From Torulaspora globosa (Eukaryota > Ascomycota > Saccharomycetes > Saccharomycetales > Saccharomycetaceae), in the NCBI RefSeq assembly GCF_014133895.1, contig NC_050730.1, forward strand, positions 744,001-808,000: 64,000 nucleotides of DNA, read 5' to 3'. The position numbers and the translations under genes are program-made. Each line of letters begins with the position of its first letter. Position 1 is the stretch's first letter. This document shows, piece by piece, positions 20,757-29,975 of this stretch. Under the pieces are notes generated by a model, which was not told where the DNA came from, did not search any database, and saw only the letters and a list, made by a program, of their open reading frames with translations.

Positions 20757-21625
20757 ATGTCAAAAGATTCGGATACGGAAGATGAGCTGTAAGTAGAGCG
20801 GAGGGATTATCTTCGACCAGACTTCAAACTAACGAGCGGTATTAAAGAGCTTTGTCTGCTCATGCTCTGGCAGCATTGCAAGAGTTCCGTTTGGAACAGG
20901 AGAAACATCAGGATGAGTTTCGTAAGATCTATCAGGAGGCAGACAGAGAATTCTCTGAGGCTAAGAAAAGAAAGGAAGGGATGAAACTATTCAAGGAAGA
21001 TTGGCAACTATCTCAATTTTGGTACACCGATTCAACAGCCGACTTATTAGCCGATGCTTTGCTTGAGGGTGCCGATGCAGATACTGTCATTGCAATAGTT
21101 AGCGCTCCTTCCGTTTACGCCGCCATCAAGAGAAAACAGGATCGGGAGATACCAACGGAACATATTTATCTCATGGAGTATGATAGAAGGTTCGAGCTAA
21201 TGGCGGGGAAAGAACATTTCCTATTTTATGATTACCGGAATCCTCAAGATTTTGATGCAAAGTTAAAGGGTAAGGTCAATAGGCTTATAATCGACCCGCC
21301 TTTTTTGAACGAAGATTGCCAAACCAAATGTATGTACCTATGACCACATTTGATGATACTATGCCCATCATTACTAACCTACGCATCAGCCGCGATAACT
21401 GCTAAAGCCCTGCTAGCAGAAAATGACAATAGTAAAACTAGAAATGGTCTTTTGAAACACAGATTAATTTCATGCACAGGTGAAAGAATGTCCGAAGTGA
21501 TCTCTAAGGTCTATCCAGATACAAAAATGACGACTTTCTTACCGGAGCATGCCAACGGATTGAGTAATGAGTTTCGCTGTTACGCTAATTTCAAGTGGAA
21601 TGGATGGAGCTTCAGTACTAAATAG
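20757..21625 (+). CDS. EFM5: EFM5, lysine methyltransferase for eEF1A (two introns)
   Basis: Three exons, join(20757..20788, 20848..21329, 21390..21625), give 249 residues (248 in S. cerevisiae). Intron 1 (59 bp) has donor GTAAGT, an AACTAAC branch point (20828-20834) and an unusual AAG acceptor. Without splicing the frame stops after 11 codons. Intron 2 (60 bp) has GTATGT, TACTAAC (21372-21378) and CAG; splicing it restores the conserved QTKSAITAK junction. Exon 2 carries the class I methyltransferase-like fold with the DPPF motif (residues 160-163, IIDPPFLNEDC). Exon 3 carries HRLISCTGERM and the ending PEHANGLSNEFRCYANF. Efm5 trimethylates Lys79 of eEF1A. TFC3 diverges from it 217 bp upstream. 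The centromere lies 200 bp downstream, as YGR001C sits beside CEN7. Confidence 0.93.
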
Positions 21626-21825
21626 TATACTTCAATAGACTTCCATATATCTTATCAAAGATACCGTGAAAAAATGCAGGCTTTTTTTAGGTGGGCGAAT
21701 AGTGATTAGCCTGGTCGCAAGCATAAGAGGGTTAGCATCTGCTGTCAAGCGCATTCCCTGTGTCGGAAGTAGTGGTAACAGGAGCTGGATACTCAAATTT
21801 GGCTTTACTAGGTTTGCCAAACAAA

Positions 21826-21992
21826 ATCACATGACAATTTTTCTGAAAAATTACTGTACTCATTTAATAGAAAAAACTAATTAAGAAAAACTAAAATATA
21901 TCACTTCAATGAAAAGTAATTTAACTAAGAGAAAAACAATTAAAAAATAACATTCACAAATACGTGCGTTTTTAGTTTCCGAAAATAAAAAA
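21826..21992 (+). other. CEN: Point centromere (CDEI-CDEII-CDEIII)
   Basis: CDEI is ATCACATG at 21826-21833, an exact match to RTCACRTG (Cbf1 site). CDEII (21834-21966) is 133 bp and about 80% A+T, with runs of A and T. CDEIII is at ~21967-21992: CGTTTTTAG, then the perfect core TTTCCGAAA with the essential CCG at 21979-21981, then ATAAAAAAC, a close match to the CBF3-binding consensus TGTTTWTGNTTTCCGAAANNNAAAAA. The element lies between EFM5 (YGR001C ortholog) and ERG26 (YGL001C ortholog), the two genes that flank CEN7 in S. cerevisiae, with the CEN1-flanking genes TFC3 and NUP60 just outside. CDEII is longer than the ~78-86 bp of S. cerevisiae. Confidence 0.93.
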
Positions 21993-22313
21993 CATTTTGC
22001 ACATTGAGAGTAAAACAGGCTCACGACTTATTTTGTTAGAATCAATTGAATCGTCTAGATCATGCCAAGACAAGGTCACTATCCAACCTTGCGGAAAGCT
22101 TTAGCCACCAATTGCAACCCGTTTTGTTCCGCATGCTTTTATTTACTTCTTCGTTTGTCACCTGAATTCACGTGTCTTTAGTCTTTCTTTCGTTTATCCG
22201 CAGGCAGACAGCATCGAGATATGTACCTCTTGAACAAAGTTCATCAATGAGTGCCACTGTTACGCCATTTAACTAAGGCTGGTAGAGGAAAAGCTAGTTT
22301 AGGTGTGGAGTTC

Positions 22314-23366
22314 ATGATGGAAGATATTGAGTCCGTTTTGCTTATTGGCGGAGCAGGGTTTTTAGGTCTCCATTTGATTGAACAATTTAGCAAGGCTACT
22401 CCGAAGCCTAAGATACATGTCTTTGATGTGAGGCCATTGCCCGAAAGGCTTTCCAAACAGTTTACATTCAATCCATCAGATATAAGATTTCACAAAGGAG
22501 ATCTTACGTCGGCGGATGATGTGGAGAAAGCCATTAAAGAAAGCGGTTCAAAGGTTGTCGTACACTCTGCATCTCCAATGCATGGCAATACACAACAGGT
22601 TTACGAATTAGTGAATGTAAAGGGCACCAGAAACGTCCTGGATGTGGCTAAGAGATGCGGAGTGAAGGCTTTTGTTTATACGTCTTCTGCTGGAGTCATC
22701 TTCAATGGGCAAGAAGTGCACAACGCGGATGAGACTTGGCCGATACCTAAAATTCCCATGGATGGTTATAATGAAACGAAAGCATCCGCTGAAGCAATGG
22801 TTCTGGAAGCCAATGACCCAAGAAACGGATTCTCAACTCTTGCCTTGCGGCCCGCAGGCATCTTTGGGCCAGGCGATCGCCAATTGGTTCCGGGACTTAG
22901 AGCTGTTGCCAAACTAGGTCAGTCAAAGTTCCAACTAGGAGATAATAACAATTTGTTCGACTGGACATACGCCGGTAATGTCGCTGATGCGCATGTTCTA
23001 GCAGCGCAAAAGCTACTAAACCCGTCGACGTCATCTAAGGTGTCTGGTGAGACTTTTTTCATTACAAACGATTCACCAGCATATTTCTGGGCCTTAGCCA
23101 GAACCGTCTGGAAAGCAGATGGGCACGTTGATAAAAACGTCATCGTATTGAAAAGGCCAGTGGCAATTTTTGCTGGTTATCTCTCTCAATTTTTCTCAAA
23201 GATATTAGGGAAAGAACCGGGCCTAACACCTTTCAGGGTTAAAATTGTTTGCGCTACTCGTTACCACAATATTAGCAAAGCCAAAGAATTGTTAGGATAC
23301 CAACCCAAGGTTGATATCGAAGACGGCATTTCAAGAACTTTGGCGTGGATGGACGAAGGATTATAG
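22314..23366 (+). CDS. ERG26: ERG26, sterol C-3 dehydrogenase (C-4 decarboxylase)
   Basis: 350 residues from the first in-frame ATG (22314); the next Met, at 22317, aligns with the S. cerevisiae start (349 aa), so either may be used. It is an extended short-chain dehydrogenase: NAD-binding GGAGFLG near residues 12-18, catalytic Tyr/Lys in YNETK (~152/156) after a TSSAG serine block, and the family signature RPAGIFGPGDRQ. It oxidatively decarboxylates 4-carboxysterols in the ER complex with Erg25, Erg27 and Erg28. Just upstream are a TCACGTG Cbf1 site (22168-22174), a TCGTTTAT sterol-element-like site (22190-22197) and two very short overlapping upstream ORFs (22221-22250, 22247-22276). It is the first gene on the right side of the centromere, as on S. 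cerevisiae chromosome VII. Confidence 0.96.
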   Translation: MMEDIESVLLIGGAGFLGLHLIEQFSKATPKPKIHVFDVRPLPERLSKQFTFNPSDIRFHKGDLTSADDVEKAIKESGSKVVVHSASPMHGNTQQVYELVNVKGTRNVLDVAKRCGVKAFVYTSSAGVIFNGQEVHNADETWPIPKIPMDGYNETKASAEAMVLEANDPRNGFSTLALRPAGIFGPGDRQLVPGLRAVAKLGQSKFQLGDNNNLFDWTYAGNVADAHVLAAQKLLNPSTSSKVSGETFFITNDSPAYFWALARTVWKADGHVDKNVIVLKRPVAIFAGYLSQFFSKILGKEPGLTPFRVKIVCATRYHNISKAKELLGYQPKVDIEDGISRTLAWMDEGL

Positions 23367-23900
23367 AATCGTAGCCCGTACATGCCCGATGAACAATAGA
23401 CTAGAGAAACGTAGCAATGTGTTTCATTTATAGACATAAGTGAGGGTTATATGTAGTACCTTTTAGGTATTCAAGATCTCGAAGATATATCTAATTATGA
23501 ATATGAGACAACAAATCGCACCTTGTTAAAGCAGCTTGCGGTTAAGATCACACATCTTTGAGCAGTTTTTAGTGCTAGTTTGCTGAGGAACCTCGTCTGC
23601 TGAATTGCATAATTCCGCTTAGCAGAATCTTTGCTGCAATTAAGTCCTTTTAGTAATACTTAAGCACCGAACTATCAACCAGGGTACACAACTGTTGCAA
23701 AATATCTATTGTTTTCTTAGGCTGATGTTCTGCTACCAGATGTAATCATTAATGTAGAGAGTTTCCAGCCAATTGAATGTGATTAGAACTTTCATACCTT
23801 AGATCTAACCCTCGAGTTCAATGTCCTCAGAATTGGGTGGCTTCATGACTTCATGACAGAGTTGAATATACTGGACATGAGTTTCAGAGCAATAACGTTA
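23367..23900. other. Intergenic region ERG26 to tRNA-Pro
   Basis: 534 bp with no gene or LTR that I recognise. A nested inverted repeat at 23596-23626 (TCTGCT...AGCAGA outside, GAATT/AATTC inside) is preceded by a small GAGG-AA-CCTC palindrome (23585-23594). It could fold in RNA but has no assigned function. Confidence 0.4.
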
Positions 23901-24010
23901 GGGCGTGTGGTCTAGTGGTATGATTCTCGCTTTGGGCGAATCTTCGGAACACCGGGGATGAAAACATACAAGCATGCGAGAGGCCCTGGGTTCAATTCCC
24001 AGCTCGCCCC
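23901..24010 (+). tRNA. tRNA-Pro(UGG) with a 38-base intron
   Basis: A 110-base gene giving a 72-base mature tRNA. The acceptor stem GGGCGTG pairs with the 3' CTCGCCC segment, allowing wobble. The anticodon TGG is at 23933-23935. The intron occupies 23937-23974, in the standard place one base 3' of the anticodon. The B box is GGTTCAATTCC. A T8 run (24012-24019) directly downstream is a strong Pol III terminator. S. cerevisiae tRNA-Pro(UGG) genes also carry introns. Confidence 0.97.
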
Positions 24011-24157
24011 ATTTTTTTTCCAATGCCCTTGCTCCGATGGCGGGAACTGAGTTGGAAACGAAAGTGTCGAGTCCTGAAATATTTCAGGTAGAAGAGAGAT
24101 CAAGAGAGTAAGTAGGTGGTTTATTGGGTCAGTTCGCTGCATAAGCATTTGGCGAAT

Positions 24158-25756
24158 ATGGCGCAGCAAAGTAAATCGTACCGTTATGGTAAGCCGATTG
24201 CGCCATACAAACAGCATGTCGTGGTTAATAACGCCAGCAATGGCTCTTCTTTCTTCAAAAAGATGAAGTCTCTTTTCGGCCGCGAGCAAAGTACCAAGAA
24301 GGCAAGGAACCAATCTGATAAGGCAAGTCTAGGCCAAGGAGAGGATAGCTTGCCGAGAATTCCCGGTGGGTTTTTCGCTACCGATGATTCAAGGGTGAAA
24401 GTCGTTACAACTGCAGGTATGCTCCAGCGATCTGAAAACTCATCAGCGAATGTGACTCAGAGCATTTATGAAGAGGAATCTAACGATGAGTCTGAAATCG
24501 TCAATACATCCAATGCGAAATTAGCAGAGTTTTTCAGCAAAAAGGGCGATCAGCCACTGACAGACATCGAGATGGAGGGAGTACTGTCACTAATGAAAAA
24601 GGCAAGTCGAACCGCTACCGCCCGCAAACGGCCTTTGATCGCAACAGATTTTGATGACTCTACTACAGTAGAGTCGTCCCGAGTGTTGAGAAGTTCTAGA
24701 ACTCCGTCCATGGCTGCGACTTATAATAAGGCGCCCTCTTTTACACCTGGATATGAAGACTCAGTAGGCTCCCAGTCGTTAGGAAATGCAAGCCTGCGGT
24801 CTACTTCTTCAAGAAGGCGAGTATTCGATTATTCGAGTTTCCCAACGCCTTATAAAACTGTCGTTTATAAGTACAGTGCAGCCGATGGAAATAGATTCGG
24901 TAGCACAGCAGTTCCTTCTGAAGCCCCATCCAATGAGCCAGGTCAGCAAGCAAACTCTAATAATTCATCCGTACAGAGGCTAAGCAACACGGCGTCAGCA
25001 TTAGTGTCTCTTTTGGGCGGGAAAGAAAGCAACAAAGATATTCCATCGCTTTGCTCGAATCCGTACTCATCCTATATTGAACCGATACGTCAATACAAGA
25101 AGAAGGTCTCTACAATTCTTCCAAGGCCAGATCCTGCACAATCGAGTAGCTTAAGATCTGAAGCTTTGGAAAAGATACAAGATGCGAAGGATGAATCAAA
25201 CTCACAAGTCCTGCCAAAACAACGTCAAAAAGGGCAGCAAAAACCCTCTTCAGATAAGTACAAACCAGCCAGGTCCTCTTCCCTGCGCTCCAGTATAGTT
25301 CCCGTTGAGGAAGTAAGCAAGACAGTCAAGGAAAACGGAGAAAAGCCTGCAGTACCCACTGCCGCTCGCTTCAGCTTTTCCTTGGAGGGGATGCGCAATG
25401 AAAAGGAGCAAGCTGAAGTACGGCAACCAGACGCAACTCCGTTGCTTGATCATGCGGGAAGTGTGAACGCTCCGAAGCCAAGGCAGCGTATGACTGAACT
25501 TGGGGTGAATGAATCCGATAGCGGAAACGGGCAAGCAAAAAAGAGCGATCGCGGAGAATCGAATCATAAAGAGCCTGTCAGTCAGCAAGTTGAGGATAAA
25601 TTTGACTCTCAAAGCAAGATCGGTCTCTTTCCTTCAAAAAGTCTGACACCAGAGCCTGTAAATTTCGATTTTGGTGAACCTTTGCCTTCAAATGTCGACG
25701 CTGGCCTCATTGATGGGGCCAAGGTGGAAAAATTCAAATCACTATTCGCCTTCTGA
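24158..25756 (+). CDS. NUP60: NUP60, FG nucleoporin of the nuclear basket
   Basis: 532 residues from the first ATG of the frame (about 539 in S. cerevisiae). Recognisable blocks are a basic N-terminus with an amphipathic helix-like segment SFFKKMKSLFG (~43-53) that in Nup60 binds the inner nuclear membrane; the motif NAKLAEFFSKKGDQPLTDIE (~130-150); a Ser-rich middle with YKTVVYKYSA; ARSSSLRSS (~385); and a C-terminal end with FxF-type repeats (NFDFGEP) and KVEKFKSLFAF. Nup60 anchors the nuclear basket, binds Nup2 and Gsp1-linked import factors, and recruits Mlp1. It follows tRNA-Pro and is convergent with ERP1, as YAR002W is next to YAR002C-A. Low-complexity composition makes the exact boundaries less certain than the identity. 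Confidence 0.93.
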   Translation: MAQQSKSYRYGKPIAPYKQHVVVNNASNGSSFFKKMKSLFGREQSTKKARNQSDKASLGQGEDSLPRIPGGFFATDDSRVKVVTTAGMLQRSENSSANVTQSIYEEESNDESEIVNTSNAKLAEFFSKKGDQPLTDIEMEGVLSLMKKASRTATARKRPLIATDFDDSTTVESSRVLRSSRTPSMAATYNKAPSFTPGYEDSVGSQSLGNASLRSTSSRRRVFDYSSFPTPYKTVVYKYSAADGNRFGSTAVPSEAPSNEPGQQANSNNSSVQRLSNTASALVSLLGGKESNKDIPSLCSNPYSSYIEPIRQYKKKVSTILPRPDPAQSSSLRSEALEKIQDAKDESNSQVLPKQRQKGQQKPSSDKYKPARSSSLRSSIVPVEEVSKTVKENGEKPAVPTAARFSFSLEGMRNEKEQAEVRQPDATPLLDHAGSVNAPKPRQRMTELGVNESDSGNGQAKKSDRGESNHKEPVSQQVEDKFDSQSKIGLFPSKSLTPEPVNFDFGEPLPSNVDAGLIDGAKVEKFKSLFAF

Positions 25757-25879
25757 TGAAGTGTGTGCACTCAAGGGATAAATGACATAGCGTCAACAAT
25801 TGGTGTATATGTAGAAAGCATAATATATAATCTGCCATGATGGCGGCTAAAGGATATCGAATTCACAAGCAACCACCAT

Positions 25880-26539
25880 TTACAGAACTTTTTGCTTAAC
25901 AAAGAAAGATCTCAAATGTCTCATTTGCCACGCACAGGTAATGCCGAGCACGATCAGTTGGACTATGCTCCACCACATAGCACGGGAGTTGACGGCCTCA
26001 GAGGCGTTCCTGAACTTTGCCTCACGATCTCTAACAAGTTTCTGCTCCCTTCTGATCTCCATGACCTTCTCGTTAAGAATTTCAATTTTACTTTGCAGGG
26101 ATTCAACCGTACTACGTTGCTTGGAGTCTAGCTTCGTGTCTGCACCAACTTCGAATTCGAGCTCGACCTTGGTTCTGCCTTTATTCAGCCATCTAGTGGC
26201 CTGTGGCTGAATACATATTCTGTGTTCTCCTGAGTCCAAGGCGTTAAATGAGATTTCGCCTCTTGGTGAGCCTTTCTGGTGCGAAACCCTGTGCATGTCA
26301 TCAAAAGTTTCATCGATATCCACCAAAACGTCAAACTCCTGAGGAATCGCGTCCCTAAAAGAATCTAGCTTCTCATCGAAAATTTGCACATTATATCTGC
26401 CCTGCAGCAGCGTACCCTTGGATAATTCTTTGTGGAAACACTTGCGTTCTCCACCGTTCCCATAGAAATAAAAAGCACTCACTTTGGAAGGGAATACAGC
26501 CAAAAAAAAAGCCAATTGAATGAGCACAGCGCAAAGCAT
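25880..26539 (-). CDS. ERP1: p24-family cargo receptor ERP1/ERP6
   Basis: 219 residues with an N-terminal signal peptide (1-22), a GOLD domain (~30-125) with its paired cysteines (KCFHKEL and HRICIQP), a coiled-coil (~140-175) and one C-terminal transmembrane helix (~188-205) followed by a short cytosolic tail with FF (LRSFFVKQKVL). This is the standard p24 layout. p24 proteins cycle between ER and Golgi in COPII/COPI vesicles and help to package GPI-anchored proteins. The single copy sits between NUP60 and SWD1, the place of S. cerevisiae ERP1 (YAR002C-A), and near ERG26 and CDH1, the place of ERP6 (YGL002W), so it represents the pre-duplication gene of that pair. SWD1 starts divergently 189 bp away. 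Confidence 0.92.
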   Translation of the reverse strand: MLCAVLIQLAFFLAVFPSKVSAFYFYGNGGERKCFHKELSKGTLLQGRYNVQIFDEKLDSFRDAIPQEFDVLVDIDETFDDMHRVSHQKGSPRGEISFNALDSGEHRICIQPQATRWLNKGRTKVELEFEVGADTKLDSKQRSTVESLQSKIEILNEKVMEIRREQKLVRDREAKFRNASEAVNSRAMWWSIVQLIVLGITCAWQMRHLRSFFVKQKVL

Positions 26540-26728
26540 TCTCCCTGGATCTAGATCAATCGTTCAACCTATATTTGCTTGCGCTTGTGGATGTCAACAC
26601 TCTCTGATTAGGTGTCCAAGACGTCCGACCTTCTTATTATGGGCGGGCTGAAAAATTGGCGACGCGTCAACCGCATTGAAAAATGGATTACTTTATAAAG
26701 GCGACACGACAAGAATTCAAGCAGTCAA

Positions 26729-28036
26729 ATGACAAATCTGCTGCTTCAGGACCCGTTTGCTGTGCTTAAGGAGTATCCGGATAAACTTGCTCACATACTG
26801 GAAAATCCGTTGCGGACGGAATGCCTCCAATTCAGTCCAAGAGGTGACTACTTAGCGCTTGGTTGCGCTAACGGCGGAGTCGTCATCTACGATGTTGATA
26901 CCCATCGGCCAGTTCAATTCCTGGGAAGCAAGCTAGGCGCTCATATAAGGTCTGTGCAGTCTGTTTCGTGGTCCCTGTGCGGCAGATATATTTTATCGGC
27001 CGGGCAAGATTGGTCTGTCAAGTTGTGGGATCTGGGAGCTCCCGAACAGCCACTGAAGCAGATCGCGCTGCAGTCATCTGTGTGGAATTGTCAATGGATT
27101 GATTCAGATGTATTTACCTGCATTGCCACGGCGGTTGAGGAAGACAGAGCGTTTATTATTGATTTCAGAGATATCCCGAAAGTCAGACCATTGGGCGTCT
27201 CCGATGGATCTGGTTCAGCGACAAGCCAGGGCTACGTTTTGACCTCCGTCGTTCACAGCAAATCTAGAGAGGTTGTCGTGACGGGTACATCGAAAGGCTG
27301 GATAAACTTCTATCGCCTTTGTGGTAGCGAAGAGTTTGAGCTGATCAAAAGTCTGAGGATCGCAAACTCGAATATTAAGCACTTAATCGTTTCACAAAAT
27401 GGGGAAAAGTTGGCAATAAACTCCTCCGATAGAATTATTCGACAATATTCTTTAAATATCAGCGAGGACACATCGGCGGTCGAGGTAGAATTGGAGCACA
27501 AGTATCAGGACGTTATAAACAAATTGCAATGGAATAGCATTTTTTTCGGCAGCAAGTCTGCAGATTATCTGGTAGCGTCGACCCACGGATCGTCCGCGCA
27601 TGAATTGTATCTTTGGGAGACCCACTCAGGAACCCTGGTACGGGTTTTCGAGGGAGCAGAAGAGGAATTGATGGACATAGATTGGAACTTTTACAATATG
27701 AGCATTGTCAGCAATGGTCTGGAATCTGGCGATGTGTATGCGTGGTCTATCGTGCCTGCACCTAAATGGAGTGCTTTGGCTCCGGACTTCGAAGAAGTGG
27801 AGGAAAACATCGATTACCAAGAAAAGGAAGATGAATTTGATCAAGTGCACGAACAGGAGCAACAGCAGGAGATTGATCTGGTAGAGGAAGTGGATATCGA
27901 TCTTCGGGCTCGAGAAAGGTACGATGTCCGAGGTAATGATCTACTCATACCGCGATTCACAATTCCAACTGACTACGAAAGGATACTTATAATGAAACAG
28001 GCAATGGCCCAAGATGTGGCCGAAGAATCCGCATAG
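26729..28036 (+). CDS. SWD1: SWD1, WD40 subunit of the COMPASS histone H3K4 methyltransferase
   Basis: 435 residues. WD40 repeats span ~25-345, with clear blades such as SWSLCGRYILSAGQDWSVKLWDL (~75-97). An acidic Glu/Gln tail follows (EEVEENIDYQEKEDEFDQ), then the conserved C-terminal motif ERYDVRGNDLLIPRF. Human RbBP5 is the counterpart, and S. cerevisiae Swd1 has about 426 aa. Swd1 pairs with Swd3 to support Set1 catalysis. An MCB box ACGCGT (26662-26667) lies 62 bp upstream, in the gap shared with ERP1. Order NUP60-ERP1-SWD1 equals S. cerevisiae YAR002W-YAR002C-A-YAR003W. Confidence 0.95.
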   Translation: MTNLLLQDPFAVLKEYPDKLAHILENPLRTECLQFSPRGDYLALGCANGGVVIYDVDTHRPVQFLGSKLGAHIRSVQSVSWSLCGRYILSAGQDWSVKLWDLGAPEQPLKQIALQSSVWNCQWIDSDVFTCIATAVEEDRAFIIDFRDIPKVRPLGVSDGSGSATSQGYVLTSVVHSKSREVVVTGTSKGWINFYRLCGSEEFELIKSLRIANSNIKHLIVSQNGEKLAINSSDRIIRQYSLNISEDTSAVEVELEHKYQDVINKLQWNSIFFGSKSADYLVASTHGSSAHELYLWETHSGTLVRVFEGAEEELMDIDWNFYNMSIVSNGLESGDVYAWSIVPAPKWSALAPDFEEVEENIDYQEKEDEFDQVHEQEQQQEIDLVEEVDIDLRARERYDVRGNDLLIPRFTIPTDYERILIMKQAMAQDVAEESA

Positions 28037-28227
28037 TTCTCTAACCAGGCTTTACACTACTTGAAGTGCTTGTCGTTATGAACGAAGTAGGAAGGATAGA
28101 GTTCGACTACAATATTTCAACCATCTGGTGGAAGAAATATCGCTAATCGGTATAATCCTCCTTGCTCAGAGGACCAATTCATTCTGTTAATCATTTGTTT
28201 TGAGGTCAAAAAGTCCGCAAAGATTGC

Positions 28228-29898
28228 ATGTCGGGATATTCAAATAATCCTTTCATCAGCAACACGCCTTCATCATCACCGCAGAAGACGCGAGATACTA
28301 ACAGGGTGCTTAAACGACCGTTTGGCAGCTCTTCCTCATCCCTGTTGTCTTCTCCAATTAGACAGGGAAGGTCTGCTGGCAATGTTGTCTATGCGGATCG
28401 TTTCATTCCCCACCGAACCGGAATTGACTTGAATGCTTTGGTTTCCATTGCTAGTACCGCGAATCTTCCCCCACTCGCACCATCTGTCAATGATGATCAG
28501 CTGGAGTTGCAGAAGGAGATTCAAGCACATGAAACCTTCGACGCTGTATTGAAGAATGAGCTGTTCGGCGAGAAGCTGGTGCGGGATACGGTCGGCAACG
28601 AGAGCAGCATAGAGCGCATAACAAATACCAGACCTCCTACAGTTGATTTTCAAGGGCATTCTGATCAGAGGAATGATGTGCAGGAAGATGCTCCGTTCGG
28701 CGACCTTGAGCTTAATTCAGGCCCGGCTACACCTCGTCGGATTCATACACGTAATGATGATCACAGACCGTCCAGCAACTCTCTTCGAGGTGCAAGCCTG
28801 CTCACTTACACTGAAAGCATGGGTGCGAGGCCATCCACTGCATCCCTAATACAATCTCAAATACATGACTCTCTATCGCCAGTGCGCCCCGATTCGGAGA
28901 GGTTCCTTCAGTGGCCAGGTAAGAAGTTTAGAAATATCGTGAAGATTCCTTACCGTGTATTGGATGCGCCATCGCTTGCGGATGATTTCTACTATGACCT
29001 AGTCGATTGGTCGTCTACCGACATGCTCGCCGTGGCTTTGGGAAAATCGATATTTCTTACAGACAACATTTCCGGCGATGTTATTCATCTATGCGATACC
29101 GAGAACGAGTATACAAGCTTAAACTGGGTGGGGGCGGGCTCTCATCTAGCTGTAGGGCAAGGAAACGGTTTGGTCGAAATTTACGACGTCGTGAAGAGGA
29201 AGTGCATCAGAACTTTATCTGGACATATAGATCGTGTGGCTTGTCTTTCGTGGAACAATCACATTTTGACGTCAGGTAGCCGAGATCGGCATATTTTGCA
29301 TAGGGACGTTCGAATGCCCGATTCCTTTTTCGAACGTATTGAGACTCATTCGCAAGAAGTCTGCGGTCTCAAATGGAACATTGATGCTAACAAACTGGCA
29401 TCTGGTGGAAATGACAACATGATTTACGTATATGATGGAACATTATCATCACCGGTTTTGAAATTTGAGGACCATACGGCGGCCGTTAAGGCCTTAGCGT
29501 GGTCCCCACACAAACGAGGTATACTGGCATCTGGTGGCGGCACGGCAGATAGACGCCTGAAGATCTGGAATGTGAATAATGGAACAAAAATCAACGATGT
29601 AGATACCGGGTCGCAAGTCTGTAATATGATATGGTCCAAGAATACAGATGAGATTGTGACCTCGCATGGGTACTCAAGGTATAATTTAACATTATGGGAT
29701 TATCCTACGATGGATCCAGTTGCGATATTAAAAGGACATAGTTTCAGGGTATTGCATCTTACTCTATCAGATGACGGTACCACCGTAGTTTCAGGCGCAG
29801 GCGACGAAACTCTGAGGTACTGGAAAGTATTCGACAAGCCGAAGACAAAGGCTAAGCCGGACTCCTTAATATTTGAGTCGCTTGGTCGAATAAGATAG
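28228..29898 (+). CDS. CDH1: CDH1/HCT1, activator of the anaphase-promoting complex
   Basis: 556 residues (about 566 in S. cerevisiae). The N-terminus has NPFISNTPSSSPQK, basic Cdk-regulated stretches and a C-box DRFIPHR (~57-63). The middle is flexible, with SP/TP sites (SPVRPDS, TPRR). From ~235 comes a seven-bladed WD40 propeller beginning YRVLDAPSLADDFYY. The protein ends in the IR dipeptide that docks on APC/C TPR subunits. Cdh1 keeps APC/C active from late mitosis through G1 and degrades mitotic cyclins and Cdc20. S. cerevisiae CDH1 is YGL003C, here interleaved after SWD1 (YAR003W), which is strong evidence of pre-duplication order. Confidence 0.97.
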   Translation: MSGYSNNPFISNTPSSSPQKTRDTNRVLKRPFGSSSSSLLSSPIRQGRSAGNVVYADRFIPHRTGIDLNALVSIASTANLPPLAPSVNDDQLELQKEIQAHETFDAVLKNELFGEKLVRDTVGNESSIERITNTRPPTVDFQGHSDQRNDVQEDAPFGDLELNSGPATPRRIHTRNDDHRPSSNSLRGASLLTYTESMGARPSTASLIQSQIHDSLSPVRPDSERFLQWPGKKFRNIVKIPYRVLDAPSLADDFYYDLVDWSSTDMLAVALGKSIFLTDNISGDVIHLCDTENEYTSLNWVGAGSHLAVGQGNGLVEIYDVVKRKCIRTLSGHIDRVACLSWNNHILTSGSRDRHILHRDVRMPDSFFERIETHSQEVCGLKWNIDANKLASGGNDNMIYVYDGTLSSPVLKFEDHTAAVKALAWSPHKRGILASGGGTADRRLKIWNVNNGTKINDVDTGSQVCNMIWSKNTDEIVTSHGYSRYNLTLWDYPTMDPVAILKGHSFRVLHLTLSDDGTTVVSGAGDETLRYWKVFDKPKTKAKPDSLIFESLGRIR

Positions 29899-29975
29899 CT
29901 TCAACAAACAGCCAGGATGTATTAAATAGACTAAATAATATAGGCTTTAAAAACAAATTAAGGTCGAATCTTAGC

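Noticed and set aside
12099..21625. Functional cluster of eEF1A factors (EFB1 and its methyltransferase gene EFM5 within 9.5 kb)
   Set aside because: The genes are separated by VPS8 and TFC3 on different strands, and in S. cerevisiae they lie on different chromosomes; proximity is explained by ancestral order.
28290..28300. TACTAACAG inside CDH1
   Set aside because: It encodes conserved Cdh1 residues and the frame is open through it; no donor makes a sensible intron.
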